In this document: positions 11,696 through 19,724 of the stretch, piece after piece
How the letters are laid out: each line of letters opens with the position of its first letter
How positions within the stretch are numbered: the stretch's first letter is position 1
Assembly (NCBI GenBank): GCA_036897095.1
Contig: JAYMSP010001182.1
Span: 1 to 35,174, forward strand
Source: Plantago elongata
Lineage: Eukaryota; Streptophyta; Magnoliopsida; Lamiales; Plantaginaceae
Reading direction: 5' to 3'
Length of the DNA: 35,174 nt
Translations under genes and position numbers: made by a program
The notes under the pieces: model-generated
Databases searched by the model: none
Seen by the model: only the letters and a program-made list of their open reading frames with translations
Told to the model about the DNA's origin: nothing

Positions 11696-11839
11696 TAGGG
11701 GCTGATTGGCATGACATTTGAATGGGAATTTTGGTGAAATTTTATTTGGAATGGAATTGAAATGGGGGTATTTGAAGTGTATTTTAGGTCAAATCACTGT
11801 TCATCGAGTCAAATGAGGGCATTTAAATGCATGACCAAT
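11696..11839. mobile_element. Small MITE-like insertion (144 bp) in satellite array A
   Basis: A monomer breaks off after 'gagggaatt' and resumes at 'ccattgtgag'. The insert starts TAGGGGCTGATTGGCATGAC, and the reverse complement of its end reads GATTGGTCATGCATTTAAAT, giving imperfect terminal inverted repeats (GATTGG-CATG-CATTT-AAT). Size and ends suit a hAT-like MITE, but no clear 8-bp target duplication is seen. Confidence 0.55.
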
Positions 11840-12152
11840 CCATTGTGAGAATTCCACTCTCAAAGAAGGGGAGAAGATAATGGTTTCTACCTTGTATTGA
11901 ACTATCATTATAATCACACACCCATAGAAGGGGAGAAGCTAAAGGTTTCTACCTAGAATGATAGATCGAGGAAATTGAACCATCGTGAGAATTCCAGTCC
12001 CAAAGAAGTCATGAAGCTAAAGGTTTCTACCACGAATGGTAGATAGAGGAAATTAAACCATCGTGAGAATCCCACTTTCAAAGAAGGGGAGAAGCTAAGG
12101 TTTCTACCTCGAATGGTAGAACGAGGGAATTGAAGCATTTTGGAATGCCACT

Positions 12153-12410
12153 CTATCTAAGAACAGTGAGCCTGTTTATAAAATATCAGATGAGTTTATC
12201 TGAGAAGAGGAATAATCAGCATTTGAAACAAAGATATCTAATTTGAGGTCAATCTTTTATAGTTAAGTGTGTTTATGGTTTCAATTCATACTCAAATCAC
12301 ATATTTAGAGGTGTGATTCTTTTAGATTGAAAAAGAACCAAGATTAAAAAATGTATTCAATTCATACTCAAATCAGATATTTAGAAGTGGGATTCTTTTA
12401 GATTGAAAAG
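12153..12410 (+). repeat. Unique flank then tandem duplication of a ~76-bp segment
   Basis: After the satellite ends, a segment containing 'ttcaattcatactcaaatca' and 'gattcttttagattgaaaa' occurs at about 12280-12332 and again at 12356-12409, i.e. at a 76-bp step. A third, partial copy ('gtcaatccatactcaaatc') lies at about 12684, on the far side of the Stowaway element. Confidence 0.75.
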
Positions 12411-12412
12411 TA

Positions 12413-12662
12413 ATTCCTCCGTACCGTTCTAAGCTTTCCACTTTACCATTTTTGTTATCCCGATTAAAGCTTTACATTTTCATTTGTATTCATTTTTAGT
12501 TCAACTTTAACATTAGAATATTCAGACAATAGCTCAAAATTACATCTCATGCCACTCAGTTATAAACAAAAGTACTCTTATCTTAATATTTTATAGAAAA
12601 GTATTCTTGTATTATTTTTGAACTTAAAAAATGTTGGGAAGTTTAGAACGGAACGGAGGAAG
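12413..12662. mobile_element. Stowaway-like (Tc1/mariner) MITE with TA target duplication
   Basis: About 250 bp, non-coding and AT-rich. Ends: ATTCCTCCGTACCGTTCTAA on the left and, reverse-complemented, CTTCCTCCGTTCCGTTCTAA on the right, both the CTCCGT-type terminus of plant Stowaway elements. TA dinucleotides flank it at 12411-12412 and 12663-12664. It has split a local tandem duplication. Confidence 0.88.
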
Positions 12663-12664
12663 TA

Positions 12665-13314
12665 CGAGTTTAAAAAATGTGTGTCAATCCATACTCAAAT
12701 CTAAAATAGTCACAAAAAGTAACTAACCAGTAGCGAAGAACACCTAGACAAGTTAAATATAGCATTGGCAAATAGGCAAAATGAATACCAACAAAAAAAG
12801 CAAGATTTAAGTTTCACACAATCCAATATACAATCCGCTATTCCGCCGTTTTCTTCTTTCTTTCTTTTAATCTCTCGCTTTCTTATTCTCTTCTTCTCTG
12901 TAAATCGAAATTTGGCCTACTTCGAACAAAATTCAGCTTGTTTCTTCTTCTTCTAGTCGTGAAATCGGTGGTTGACGACATGTTGTTCGGTGGGGTTAAG
13001 AAGGTGGGGTGGTTGGAGAAGGCGGTGGAGGGGTTGGGATACGGTGGTCTCTGGTGGTGGCGGCTGAGGGGGGGTAGGTGGAGGCGCTGGTGGTGGTTCC
13101 GGTAATGAAAAGAGAGCTGATGACGGCCTACTTCTCGTGATAATCTGGTGGTGTTTCTTCTTCTCCTGGTCGTATTTTGTTCCTTCTTCATCTGGTAAGT
13201 CGATTTCTCTTCTGCATCTCGTTTTTTTTGTGCTTTTGTTCTTCTTCTCAATCTGGGTTTATCTGATTTCTTCTTTTTCTCTGATTCGGGTCTGCTGTTT
13301 CCCCATCTCGCTTT
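12665..13314 (+). other. GC-contrasted leader region with CT-rich, G-rich and splice-donor signals
   Basis: From 12840 the sequence becomes CT-rich like a plant 5' UTR, followed by a strongly G-rich plus strand (about 12985-13100, with GGTGG, GGGG and a G7 run) with quadruplex potential. A donor, CATCTG|GTAAGTCG, lies at about 13194. It reads like the leader of the downstream hAT transposase gene, with the following intron now carrying a non-autonomous element. Open frames here on both strands are low-complexity and not convincing as proteins. Confidence 0.35.
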
Positions 13315-13985
13315 CAGGGATGGACGCAGAAATATATGTCAGGGGTAGCGAATTTTTTACTATAAATTTAATTAAAAGAAATTCATTTTTAATGACTAAT
13401 GAAAATTACGTTTTCAAAACTCACATAGTAAAGAACAATGTTTAGACTATAATTTTTTATATTATGTGCTCATAAACGGGAGGAATTAGACATAATATAG
13501 CTTTGTCTAGATTGAATAATTTTCTTTTAAGTATATTAAGTAAATGAATTTACCATTGAATAGAAAAAATAAAAAACAGAGAGAGTTAAATGAAATAAAG
13601 TTAAGTATATTAAGTAAATGAATAACAAATAATGAAATAAAATATGATTGTAACTAAAATAACACAAAAAAAGAGAGAAATAATAAAAAAATATTAATGA
13701 AAAATAATGAAATAATGAAAAATGTCAAGTAAATGGTAGAAAAACATATAAAAAAATGGTTGAAAAATCTAGCATTACTGAGAATTAAACTTGTGATCAA
13801 TTAGCAATGGGAGGTTTTATGGAATGTATGTGCACCAGCTGAGTTGTACCAACTTTTTACATAATTCGTTCTTGCTAAATATATGACTATTCATTAAATT
13901 ATTAGAAGTGGTATAATAGGCATTTCATGTCCAAAATCAAGGGGCAGCGACTGCGGCCCCTTGCACGTATGTGGGTCCGTCCCTG
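13315..13985. mobile_element. Non-autonomous hAT-type element, 671 bp, with 8-bp target duplication
   Basis: Left end CAGGGATGGACGCA and reverse-complemented right end CAGGGACGGACCCA are the CAGGG-type terminal inverted repeats of plant hAT elements. They are flanked by 8-bp duplications CTCGCTTT (13307-13314) and TCCGCTTT (13986-13993), which match at 6 of 8 positions. The interior is AT-rich, with no transposase. It lies in the leader of the hAT transposase pseudogene downstream; whether it depends on that family is not known. Confidence 0.85.
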
Positions 13986-13993
13986 TCCGCTTT

Positions 13994-14818
13994 CAAGAAG
14001 AGTGAGCCACATCGGTCGCGCGAGAAATCTGGGTTTTTTCTTTGAAGCAGCTTTCTTCTGGATTGCTTCTTGTTACTGGTATGTTTTTCCAGAAAAGTTA
14101 GCTTTGTTACTTCTATGTAAATAGAGAAGTGAGTTAACCACATTGTCATCTCATTCCTGGTTGATTAAATTGTTATATGTGCATAAACTTAGTCATGATT
14201 GAATTATTATTTCGACCCAGATTGAATTGTTATATATTTTTTCTGTTTTATTTTTAGTAGCAATGAGTTTATTTATGAAATCCTTTCTAATCTTAAAAAA
14301 AACAAGTATGGCACTCACATTCCAAAGTTGTTTGGCCAGTGTAGCCCTATTCCAGTTACACTGTTAGAGTCTTAGAGATCATATCTTGGTCTTCGACAAA
14401 GTGAATTACAACAGAAATGAAGAAACATGGGAAGCTAATCTATATTTATAAGTATAACTAACTCTATTGATTGCAATTTCTTTGTCCAATATGACCTCTA
14501 ACATACACTGATACACAGATCAATAACTAGTAAATTATATCATCTTTTTGCTATGAAATAGTGTCACTCTATATTAAAGACTTACACAAACTCTCAATAT
14601 GTATCAATATCCTCTGAGATAAGGGAAACTGATGCAATCAGGTTATCCCCAAATGGAACACTCTATACAACTTAAGAGTTTGTTGTCCAATGCTCTACAT
14701 TTTTGTGTATAATGTTGTTAATATTTGGTTGGTTGATGCTTTTTCTTGAAGTTTATGTGTTCTTTAAAGTTGAAACATCAGTGATCTTATTTTTGTTTAA
14801 TATTAAGTAGGTTAAAAA
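13994..14818 (+). other. Leader and 5' intron of the hAT transposase pseudogene
   Basis: Leader-like sequence continues to a possible donor (TTACTG|GTATGT, about 14078). AT-rich intron-like sequence follows, ending at AG at about 14810, eight bases before the transposase ATG. No open frame of interest lies inside. A leader intron directly before the start codon is common in plant hAT genes of this type; the junctions are inferred. Confidence 0.35.
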
Positions 14819-16793
14819 ATGTCTTCACCACAAGGAGTAGAACAAGTTGTTGACGAACCAAGTCAACCACCCATTGAGCCACCGCCTCGAACTTCAACTA
14901 GAAAGCATTTGGATGGAACTATCAAAGATGCCACTTGCAATCATTGCTCTAAGAAGTTCAAATGGTCCAACAGATCTGGTACTTCTACTATGTTGGGTCA
15001 TGTTAAGAACAATCATTGTCCAAACTACACATACACAACTGTTTTCAAAAGTCCTACTGTGGAATTTCAATTTGATCAAAGACAGAGTCGGAGGGATTTG
15101 ACCATTGCTTATATTAAACACAACTATGCATTTAACATTGGTGTGCATGACTATTTCGAGTTATTATGTAGACGTCTTAATCCAACATTTGGTTTGCCAT
15201 CTCGAAATACCATTTGTGCTGATGTGATTGGAGTATATGAGGAGTTTAAGGAGAAGGTGTATGGTTTGTTAGATGGTCTTACGTGCAAAGTGTCCTTAAT
15301 TACTGATATATGGACATCTGAGCACTCGGATAAACCTTATTCATGTTTGACTGAACATTTTATTGAGGATGCTTGGGTGTTGCATAAAAGATATTTGCTT
15401 TTAAGTTGCTTGATTGCCCACATGATGGCACACACCTCTTTGACTTCATAAAAGATATGATGCTTGGTTGGAATCTAGATAGGGAAGTTAGTTGCATCGT
15501 TGTTGATAATGCTAGTGCTAATACCTCGATGATCCGTGATGTGAAAGATTAGTTAATGACTGATTCATTGCTCTCTGCTAATGGGAATTTATTGCACGTT
15601 AGGTGTAGTGCTCATATCCTAAATTTGATCGTGAAGGCTGGATTGGTGAAAATTCAGGGTTTGATTGACAATATCCGCAAAACTATAAGATGGTTGCATA
15701 GAACACCTCATGATATGCAGAATTTTAAATTAGCTAAACAACAATGCCGGGTCGAGAATGTAAGGGAAATGGCTATGGATGTTTCAACTCGTTGGAATTC
15801 AACCTTTACTTTATTGGAGACTGCTCTTCCACTGAGGAATGTTCTTGATCGGCCTGCTCTTTTGGATACAACTTACGTCTTTTGCCCCACTACATAAGAG
15901 TGGGATTGTGCAGAAACTGTATTAGATTATTTGCGAATATGTTTTGAGGCTAACAAGCATTTCATTATCCAACATCTAATGTGTTCTTTCCTGACATGTG
16001 TAATATTCATTTGAAGTTGATTGAATGAGAATTTAGTGAAGTTGAATTTGTAAAGGAGATGAGTCGTCTAATGAAGGAAGAGTTTGATAAGTATTGGGAT
16101 TACTCTAAATTGGTGCTTGCTGTTGCGGTTGTGTTTGATCCTAGGGAAAAGATGCACATTGTGAAGTATTACTACACAAGTATCAATGGTGAGGTGGGAG
16201 CACCTTTGCACATTAAAAAGGTGAGGGACTTGTTGAATGATCTCTTTGTAGATTATGGTGGTAGTTCAACCACATCTACTCTCAGTATCATTGTTAGAGG
16301 TCCATCTAGTCTTTGTGGGTTTAGTGAATGGTATGGTGCATCTCATCCTTCATAATTGCAAAAATCTGAGTTGGAGCTGCATTTGGATGAAGATATATTT
16401 CCTTCTGTAGATGATTTTGATGTTTTGAGCTGGTGGAAAGTGGTTGGTGCTAGATTTCCAGTGTTGAGGAAGATAGCACGTGATCTATTAGCTATTCCGG
16501 CAACTGCAGTTGCATCAGAGTCGGCTTTTAGCCTTGGAGAGCGTATCATCGATGAGGCACGATCGAGGTTGGGCTCGGATGCTGTTGAAGCATTGATATG
16601 CGCGAACGATTGGATTCCACCTATTAATGGCATTAAATATATTAATTTATTTCTTTTAATTTTTTTATATAATTGTGTTAGTGATTATACTTTAAATTGT
16701 TATATTAATGACTAATCATGCGTTTGTAGTTCATGAAGAGGGCCGATTTGTGATTCCAGATGTAGTCTTTCAAAGTGCAATGGCAGAGGTTGT
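14819..16793 (+). pseudogene. hAT-family transposase pseudogene (BED zinc finger, RICESLEEPER/DAYSLEEPER-like)
   Basis: Encodes a plant hAT transposase relative, a nuclear DNA-binding protein that cuts and pastes DNA or is domesticated. Domains in order: a BED-type finger (about residues 38-65; ATCNHC then H...H), the RNase H-fold region with ITDIWTS (about residue 160) and VVDNASAN (about 15505) holding candidate catalytic Asp residues, a CSAHILNLIV block, the DVSTRWNST block, and the C-terminal hAT dimerisation region (about 16380-16620) with LSWWK, FPVLRKIARDLLAIPAT and ASESAFS. A possible last exon starts near 16731. It is broken by a frameshift near 15408 and by stops at 15550-15552, 15895-15897, 16026-16028 and 16353-16355. 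Downstream, retroelement-like sequence begins at about 16794, so the 3' end is cut or displaced. I found no TIR pair for the parent element. Confidence 0.88.
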
Positions 16794-17733
16794 TGAGGTA
16801 AAATCCCCAACCCCTCGGATGTTACTAAAATCAACCAACTCTGCCAATCTTCAATGCCCTCGGATGATGTGAGCTCCAATTCTTGCACCCGAAACTGTAT
16901 ATCCGAACCTGCACAGATGACTGGAGAGGGGGGGGGGTTAGAACCGTTAGACCCGGTTTTCCTTGGATCAAACCGAATGTGAGACTTTACTCAAGAGTGA
17001 TTGTATTTCTACTTTGTATAACTGAAGGTATACATCTTATAGTAGAGTTAGAAGATTATGTGAGCATGCTTGAGTTTACCTTGAGAGGTGTTCCTTATTT
17101 ATAGAGATTAATTCCCTTCTTGGGTTGGACTTGTTGGATTGTACCAAGTGTTGGGCTAATAGAGCTTAATTGAGTCCGTGGATCATATGATTGTCATAAC
17201 CCATAAAGCTATTTGGGCCTCAGGGCTACATTAGTCATTTTGTAGGATTTGAGGGCATCGGAGTCTTTCTGTACGTAAATACATCCGAAGTGGGGGTTCG
17301 GGACCAAAGTGTCCGGAACAGGTTGAGCCCTCCGCTACTGACATATTATGATCTGCCACACTCAGTTATCTTTAGGTTCGGATGTGTACATACGTGATGG
17401 TGGTCCGGACCTGTTATCTTCGGATGTAACGTTTTGGTCCAGGCGTCCTTATCATGATATTCTTTGTACGTTATGGCCAAGCTTGACCTCGGATGGTCGG
17501 AGGCTCGGATCCGTGGAGCTTTGTCCTTGTAATACCGTGATATCTTAGGATTTACCCTTGGGACGTCCGAATGACAGATTAGACATATTCCCGTATCAAC
17601 ATGTCTTCCTAGTTTCCAAGTATCTTGGTAAAAGATAGTTTGGAACTATAAAAAAGGAGAAGTCTTTCGTTCAATCCGTTCCATGAGAAAAAGAAATCCG
17701 TGTCTAATGGTCCTTGCAGTCCTTTTGAGAGTA
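16794..17733 (-). mobile_element. Probable 3' LTR of the Tat-lineage retrotransposon (borders approximate)
   Basis: A non-coding block lies between the hAT pseudogene and the retroelement's extra genes. On the minus strand it has a TATA box (CTCTATAAATAAGG, 17105-17092) some 300 bp before the block ends at about 16794, fitting U3-R-U5 order. A polypurine tract (minus strand, 17749-17734) adjoins the putative U3 start. The canonical TG...CA ends are not perfect: the start reads TA, and TGAGG (plus strand) at 16794 could be the other end. The 5' LTR that would prove the borders is absent from the window. Block size is about 0.94 kb. Confidence 0.4.
17097..17103 (-). promoter_or_regulatory. TATA box in the putative LTR
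   Basis: TATAAAT on the minus strand within CTCTATAAATAAGGAACACC. It is placed as expected for the LTR promoter and would here direct transcription outward into the hAT pseudogene. Confidence 0.45.
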
Positions 17734-17749
17734 TCTCTCCCCCCCCCCA
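17734..17749 (-). other. Putative polypurine tract next to the 3' LTR
   Basis: On the minus strand the sequence is a run of 11 G followed by AGAGA, the usual form of a plus-strand primer directly upstream of a 3' LTR. It marks the likely U3 border at about 17733. A G-tract of similar length on the plus strand at 16927-16936 is not positioned for this role. Confidence 0.4.
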
Positions 17750-18059
17750 CATCATTTTTCATACAATCCGAGGCAAAAGATCTCGGATTATAATTTTGAG
17801 AAAGGAGTATTTGTATTTGAAATATATCTCTTGAATGTCCGAACCATAATACATCCGATGGGATGTGTCGGCCATCCGAATGTTGAGACATTCGGAGTGA
17901 CTGCTTGTATGGTGTGCCCTTGTCCGAAGCGACACTTTGGGTGATCAATTGTGTCTTTTCGTCTTTCGAGTTGCATCATGATCGTTGGATCAAACAGATC
18001 AACGGTGAATATGAAGGGGCGGGAAGCAATAAATGCTTGTGCAGCCCAAATTATCCTTC

Positions 18060-18066
18060 TATAAAT
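18060..18066 (+). promoter_or_regulatory. TATA box of the first antisense gene of the retroelement
   Basis: TATAAAT in CTTCTATAAATAGGGACTGT. It is followed by a short leader, a donor GAG|GTAAGT (GT at 18144-18145) and an acceptor GTATGTAG (AG at 18232-18233) directly before the ATG at 18235, i.e. a complete small promoter, leader and intron unit on the strand opposite gag-pol. Confidence 0.6.
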
Positions 18067-18234
18067 AGGGACTGTCATTTTCATTTTTATCATAGTCGAT
18101 CGAAATTTTTAACCCATCCGAGGTGAAGAGAAGATTACGTGAGGTAAGTTTCGCTTCTCTTTGTGGTTTTTGATTTTGGATCTTCTAGTCTTCAGATCTG
18201 TTTGTATCTTGCTTCGGTTGTTTCTGTATGTAGA

Positions 18235-18764
18235 ATGTCGAAGAGTCAATCTGGTCCTTCGCGCTGGGCACACTATCAAGACGACTATGCCACTCGCCCA
18301 TCCGTGCCTCTTCTAGCTCCTAATCCGGACCATGTTCTGGTGGAGGACCCCAATTTGGCCATCGTCCCTTTCGAGGCTCCAGCTCCGCTCTGAGGCAATT
18401 CGAGGCTCGTAGGCTGAGTACACATCTGTTCGAGGCTCCCATCTTCCTTGGGTATCAGGGATGGCGGGATCTGATGAACAATAATTGCGGGGTTTGGCAT
18501 TCTCCCGCATATCTGGGCGAGGGGACTTCGACGAATTCAATTGACCTCGATCCGGTTTTGAGCGAGCTATCGTGCCCGAAGAGGGACTCGTGGGAGTTGA
18601 ATGAGCTCAGTCCCCGGATCACTTGCGCACACGCCACGGTCCAGATGAAGCGCAAGAGGGAGGCTCGGAGGCGATGGCTCGCTCGGATGAGAGTGGTGGC
18701 GGGGGTGGGTCCGGATGCCTATGTGGAGACTGAAAAATCCAACACGAATGATGCGGATGGGTGA
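18235..18764 (+). pseudogene. First antisense extra gene of the Tat retroelement (unknown protein, frameshifted)
   Basis: ATG at 18235 lies one base after a good 3' splice site and in front of MSKSQSGPSRWAHYQDD. The frame stops with TGA at 18391-18393, but the adjacent frame continues the same protein character to TGA at 18762-18764 (IFLGYQGWRDLMNN, then VQMKRKREARRRWLARM). The break is at a CTCT run (about 18388-18393), so a two-base slippage insertion explains it. The whole would be about 175 residues with a basic C-terminal helix. No recognised domain. A cognate TATA box and leader intron lie just upstream. Extra genes on the strand opposite pol, between pol and the 3' LTR, are known in Tat-lineage elements; the function of this one is unknown. 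Confidence 0.55.
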
Positions 18765-19200
18765 AGGCGGGGTATGCCCCGTGAAATTTTGTATTTTGCC
18801 AAAGTTTGAATACTTCAGACAATATTTTGCTTCATCTATTTTGGTTGTTTGAACGACTTATCCGGATAGTATATCCGGACTGAAATGTATATATTGCTTT
18901 TTGCTTATTCTTGTGCGTCCGTATCTTTCTTTATATCTTGCATTGTAGAGTATCACATCCGAGTTTATCAGGCGGTTAACATCCGAAGAGAAAAACCATC
19001 TATGAACTGTAAACCTTGCTAATATAAATCAATTGGCTAAGTTGATATATCCGAAGATAATATCGACCGGAGGTCCATGGTATCCGAGGGGAATACCAAA
19101 CGTCGTTAAGTGCATTAGTGTCCATTAAGACTTTTCAGATTCACCAAGTGATCTGAGCCGTTGGATTAGAGATAATGGGCGGTCAGATCGTGGCCATGAT
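18765..19200. other. Non-coding spacer between the two antisense genes
   Basis: No open frame. It holds 3'-trailer-like sequence and many copies of TCCGA/TCGGA. Near 19150-19200 there are GAGCCGTTGGAT and GGGCGGTCAGATCG boxes, related to GATCGTTGGATCAAACAGAT upstream of the first TATA box (about 17980), which may be shared promoter elements. Confidence 0.4.
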
Positions 19201-19243
19201 CACGTGGCGGTTGAATTTTCGAAATTGTCCCCTCCTATAAATA
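19201..19243 (+). promoter_or_regulatory. G-box and TATA promoter of the second antisense gene
   Basis: CACGTGGC (19201-19208), a plant G-box core, lies about 30 bp upstream of TATAAATA (19236-19243). The flank CTATAAATAGGG is the same as at the first antisense gene. Leader sequence with repeated TCCGAAG follows, and an apparent leader intron ends at about 19722 just before the ATG at 19725. Confidence 0.6.
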
Positions 19244-19724
19244 GGGGTTCCGTCAACGTCCATTTCCTCGCATTTCAAAAGAGTGGATTTTTGTGCAAAG
19301 TAGCATCCGAAGAAGAGTAGTAGAGCAATCCGAAGCAAAGTAGTAGAACAGTCCGAAGCGGAAGCTGCCTTCGATCCAACTCCCTGATATCAACAAGTAT
19401 CCGAATCCTTCTTCATTTTTTGGTATCTTGTTCTTCGTTTCCGTCTTTGTTTTCTTCTATGTAGTGCTTCATATGTATCGTCTTTAATATGCATGATACG
19501 ACTTTATCTTTTATCCGGACGTGCCGAGAAACTCGAATACGCATAGACGATTAGATTAATTCGGGTAATTTTGACCACACTCGCGAACTTCTAACTGAAA
19601 TTTGGGCTAGGGGGACCTTTAGATTAGGACCCAATGGGAAAACTTTTGTACCAATTCGATCTTGATCTGCTCGGTTAGGTTAGCCCGTACCATTTAGACT
19701 TAACCCTTTCCTTCCTTTACTAGG

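Larger units (their letters stand above)
10757..12152 (+). repeat. 78-bp satellite, array A (about 16-17 monomers)
   Basis: Tandem units with a core such as 'gagaagctaaaggtttctac' then CCTCGAATGGTAGATCGAGG, then a 'gaattgaaccatygtgagaa' type segment and 'tcccactcccaaagaagg'. The unit is 78 bp, most clearly seen as an exact 26-residue period on the minus strand (a FSRWFNFLDLPFEVETFSF core). Some units are about 16 bp shorter, having 'cctcgtattgaacc' instead of the full dyad (about 11220, 11890). The array is interrupted at 11069-11119 and 11696-11839. The same monomer in the same orientation forms array B at 29178-35174. Confidence 0.95.

Noticed and set aside
12883-13251. 122-codon minus-strand frame rich in Arg and His
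   Set aside because: It is the reverse of the CT/G-rich leader region and is compositionally biased; the plus-strand splice donor argues for a leader.
16927-16936. Plus-strand G10 tract as an alternative polypurine tract
   Set aside because: Wrong strand and wrong side of the putative LTR for an element whose pol is on the minus strand.
17646-18126. Overlapping ~100-codon frames on both strands near 17.6-18.1 kb
   Set aside because: They lie across the putative U3, polypurine tract and promoter region; no domain or start context supports them.
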